Positions 61,968 through 64,000 of a DNA stretch of 64,000 nucleotides are shown piece by piece. The first letter of the stretch is position 1, and each line of letters starts with the position of its first letter. This DNA is from Choricystis sp. odSpoLacu1. Taxonomy: Eukaryota > Chlorophyta > Trebouxiophyceae. Below the pieces are notes generated by a model. That model was not told where the DNA came from. It made no database searches and was given only the letters and a program-made list of their open reading frames with translations. The position numbers and the translations under genes are program-made. Location of the stretch: positions 1 through 64,000 of the forward strand of contig OY253660.1 in assembly GCA_958009055.1 (NCBI GenBank). Reading direction: 5' to 3'.

Positions 61968-63813
61968 CTAAAACGCCACCTTGCGCGCCGACGCACGCGT
62001 CGTCACGCCGGGCGTGCTGGCCACCACGGCCGCCACGCGGGTGGGGGTGACGTCGTCCACCCCGCTCTTGGCCAGCGGGCGAGGCAGGGGCGACCCCGCG
62101 GCCGCGGCCGCCGCGCCGGGCGGCGGGGGCGCCACCCCCCCGCGCTCCACCCGCTTCATGCGGGTCCAGGGACCGACGTCGGAGTCGGTCAGGAACGTCC
62201 ACAGGACCCAGCACCAGGACGTGTGGTGGGCCAGCGGCTTGTAAAACTCGGGCGCGATCTCGCGCAGGCGCCACAGGCGCGTGTGCGGGATCTGGGGAAA
62301 GTCGTGGTGTTCATTGTGGTAGCCCACATTGTAGGTGAGCGCGTTGAGGGGGCCGTAGTAGGAGTAGGTTTCCTGGCCCTTGAGGAAGGTGTAGTGCTCC
62401 GCGATCAGGTGGCCGGCCAGTGGGTGCAGCCCACCCCCCAACAGCGCCCCAGCCACAAAGTAGACCAGGGCTTTGACGCCCCAGAAGTGGAGGACGGCGG
62501 CGTCGAAGCCGAGGACGAGGGCGAGGCAGGCGGCGTCGGCAGCGTCAGGCGCTTTGGGGCGCACGATCAGGGGGCGCAGCCCGTAGATGGCCAGGTAGGC
62601 GGCACACCACACCAGCTTGGCGGGCAGGGAGCGGGCAAAGGACGACTCAAAAGCGGTGGGAAGGTCGACGTCCCACCCATCCACGCCCAGGTGGGAGTGG
62701 TGCTCCTGGTGGTACTTGCGAAACGCGGTCGCCATCGGCACCGCCAGCGGGCAGTTGGACGCAAACGACAGGATCCTGTTGTACAGGGGCGTCCTGAACG
62801 CCAGCAAGTGGGAGAGCTCGTGTTGAGCACAGAACAGGTTTTGGGAGGCGGTGCCGCCGATCGCGTACGCCGCGAGCAGGACTTTCCACCAGGGGGCGTC
62901 GCGCACGAGGTAGGCGGTCAGCGTGGTGATGGCCATGACGGCGATGACCTGTTGACGGTCGGAGGTGGGGTGTGGGTTGGTGGGTGGTGTGTGTGGGGGG
63001 GGGAGGAGAGAGAGCGCCGTCGCGCGCCGTCGCGCGGGCGTCGCCGCAGATCCCCACCGCCCGCTGCCTCTCTCAGAAGGAGAGGGTCAGTGCGCGGTGG
63101 TAGAGTGTCGGGACATCTGCCTCAGCGTCTCCAGCAACCTCGGGTTATCGGAGATACGGCACAAGCGGAGGGAAGGACTGCTGGTCTTCCCCCCCAAGAG
63201 CGAGCCGGACGCGCGCGCACAGAGGCGGGGGGGCCTCTCTCCTCGCCCATACGCCCCCCATCTCCTCCCCTCCTGACTCCGTGCCGTCAAGCCTGGACAC
63301 GGGCTTCCAACACGCGGGCAGAGGGGAGGAGGAGGCGCGTGGCTGGGGGAGCGGGGGGGCACCCACACTCTCCGCTCTCTCAACAGCCTCCCAATCGCGG
63401 CCGTTTCGCGTGTGGGCAGGCCCCCGCGCCAGCCGCCCGAGTGCTCCCCCCCCCCCCTCCACCACGCAGCTAGCGTGCTTCCGACACGCAGCTGAAAACG
63501 GGCGACCCCCAGCCAGCCGGGGAGCCGGCTGGCCCCCGGTTTCCGGCCGCGGCGCTGCGGCAACGCCGCACGGCGCTGCCACGGCGCTCTGCCTTCAGCT
63601 CCCGGCGGTTGGCGCGCGCCCGTGCGCCCTCCTCCACTCCTCAACCCCGCCTGTCCTCCTCCTCTCCCTCACCTGCACCGCGGTGGACCGGTCGTAGCCG
63701 TACAGCTTGCGCACTTGCTCCCCGTGCGCCGCGAGAATCGCTTTGCGGCGCGACGCGTGCGGCTCGCTCGTGGCCACCCAGTTGAAGTCGTGGGCCAACT
63801 TCTTTTCGCCCAT
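61968..63813 (-). CDS. DES1: Sphingolipid delta-4 desaturase (DES1/DEGS-type)
   Basis: ER enzyme introducing the delta-4 double bond in dihydroceramide. Exon 1 (63813-63673) starts MGEKKLAHDFNWVATSEPHA, matching the family's N-terminal lipid-desaturase leader. A long intron (62949-63672) joins in phase 0 to exon 2 (62948-61968); 373 aa. Three His boxes are intact: CAQHELSHLLA (HxxxH), KYHQEHHSHLGVDGWDVDLP (HxxHH) and GYHNEHHDFPQIPHTRLWRL (HxxHH). EHYTFLKGQETYSYYGPLN is also characteristic. At least four hydrophobic segments. The C-terminus is longer than usual, with a basic tail. A bifunctional 4-hydroxylase cannot be excluded. Confidence 0.93.
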
Positions 63814-64000
63814 GGTGTGGTGTTGGGCGCAGAGATGGGTGGGGTGGCGGGGCCAGGAGGGAAGGTGTGCGTTTTTGCTGCCTCCACAAAAACGAAAACG
63901 CGTCTGGAGCTGCGCGCGACGCGCGTCGCGCCGTGTTTTTCTCACTCTGCCCCTGGCCCCACGCCCGCCTGCTTCACCAGCGGCAGTACAAACTAGTACA
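63814..64000. promoter_or_regulatory. Upstream region of the desaturase gene
   Basis: 187 bp to the window edge, with TTTTTCTCACTCTGCC near 63935-63950. No coding sequence recognised. Confidence 0.4.

Noticed and set aside
1..64000. Bacterial contamination, because many genes have bacterial-looking homologs (MetE, RibB, PanB, EF-G, DnaJ)
   Set aside because: These genes carry spliceosomal introns with the same donor and acceptor style as the eukaryote-specific neighbours and have organelle leaders.
1..64000. CRISPR arrays, transposons, tRNA or rRNA genes
   Set aside because: No regular spacer-repeat pattern, no transposase or reverse-transcriptase motifs, and no recognisable tRNA or rRNA sequence were found by eye; a covariance search could still reveal small RNAs.

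Overview
The window is the left end of a linear nuclear chromosome of a photosynthetic eukaryote. It opens with a C-strand telomere array (CCCTAA, i.e. TTAGGG on the other strand), is strongly GC-rich, and holds 34 protein-coding genes with short spliceosomal introns. Most introns are about 80-260 nt, the donor is nearly always GTGAG, and the acceptor follows a C-rich tract and CACAG or CCAG. A plastid-type EF-G, a type I DnaJ with a targeting-like leader, proteins with transit-like N-termini, a plant-like MetE, protein-only RNase P and a DOG1-domain protein point to a small GC-rich alga. The DOG1 domain favours the green lineage (a prasinophyte-like picoalga is my inference), but the sequence alone does not fix the species. 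I saw no rRNA gene, tRNA gene, transposon, CRISPR array or viral element.

Layout. 1-286 telomere. 0.3-8.4 kb: a secreted fibronectin-III protein whose 3' end runs into the telomere, a dynamin-type stalk-PH-GED protein without a GTPase domain, and squalene synthase. 8.5-15 kb: a RING/C2H2/R3H ribosome-quality-control-like ubiquitin ligase, a small plastid-targeted protein and long-form tRNase Z. 15-25.6 kb: a small unknown gene, APH-1, MFAP1, IMP4, a SUZ12-like PRC2 subunit, a JmjC hydroxylase and DHBP synthase. 26-38.7 kb: a small unknown gene, MetE, a multi-KH RNA-binding protein, a Pro-rich unknown protein, CCDC47 and a class II histone deacetylase. 38.9-58.1 kb: an almost perfect head-to-head array made of a plastid protein and a DJ-1 protein, gamma-tubulin complex GCP2 and an F-box protein, PRORP and a Kazal protein, VTC1 and an unknown, DnaJ and EF-G, and AHA1 and a small zinc-ribbon-like protein. 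58.3-64 kb: PanB, a DOG1-domain protein and a sphingolipid delta-4-type desaturase, all on the minus strand.

Functions are those of a compact housekeeping chromosome: RNA processing (tRNase Z, PRORP, IMP4, MFAP1, KH), chromatin (SUZ12, HDAC, JmjC), organelle protein synthesis and folding (EF-G, DnaJ), cofactor and amino-acid metabolism (RibB, PanB, MetE), membrane lipid and ER biology (squalene synthase, desaturase, CCDC47, APH-1, VTC1), and cytoskeleton and membranes (GCP2, dynamin-like).

In at least eight genes the frame is lost at a run of roughly 10-22 G or C, or at a short GC or GT repeat, and resumes one base off with conserved sequence on both sides. Homopolymer-length errors in the assembly are the likeliest cause. 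Where coordinates span such a break, the CDS is given as one feature and the break is described.
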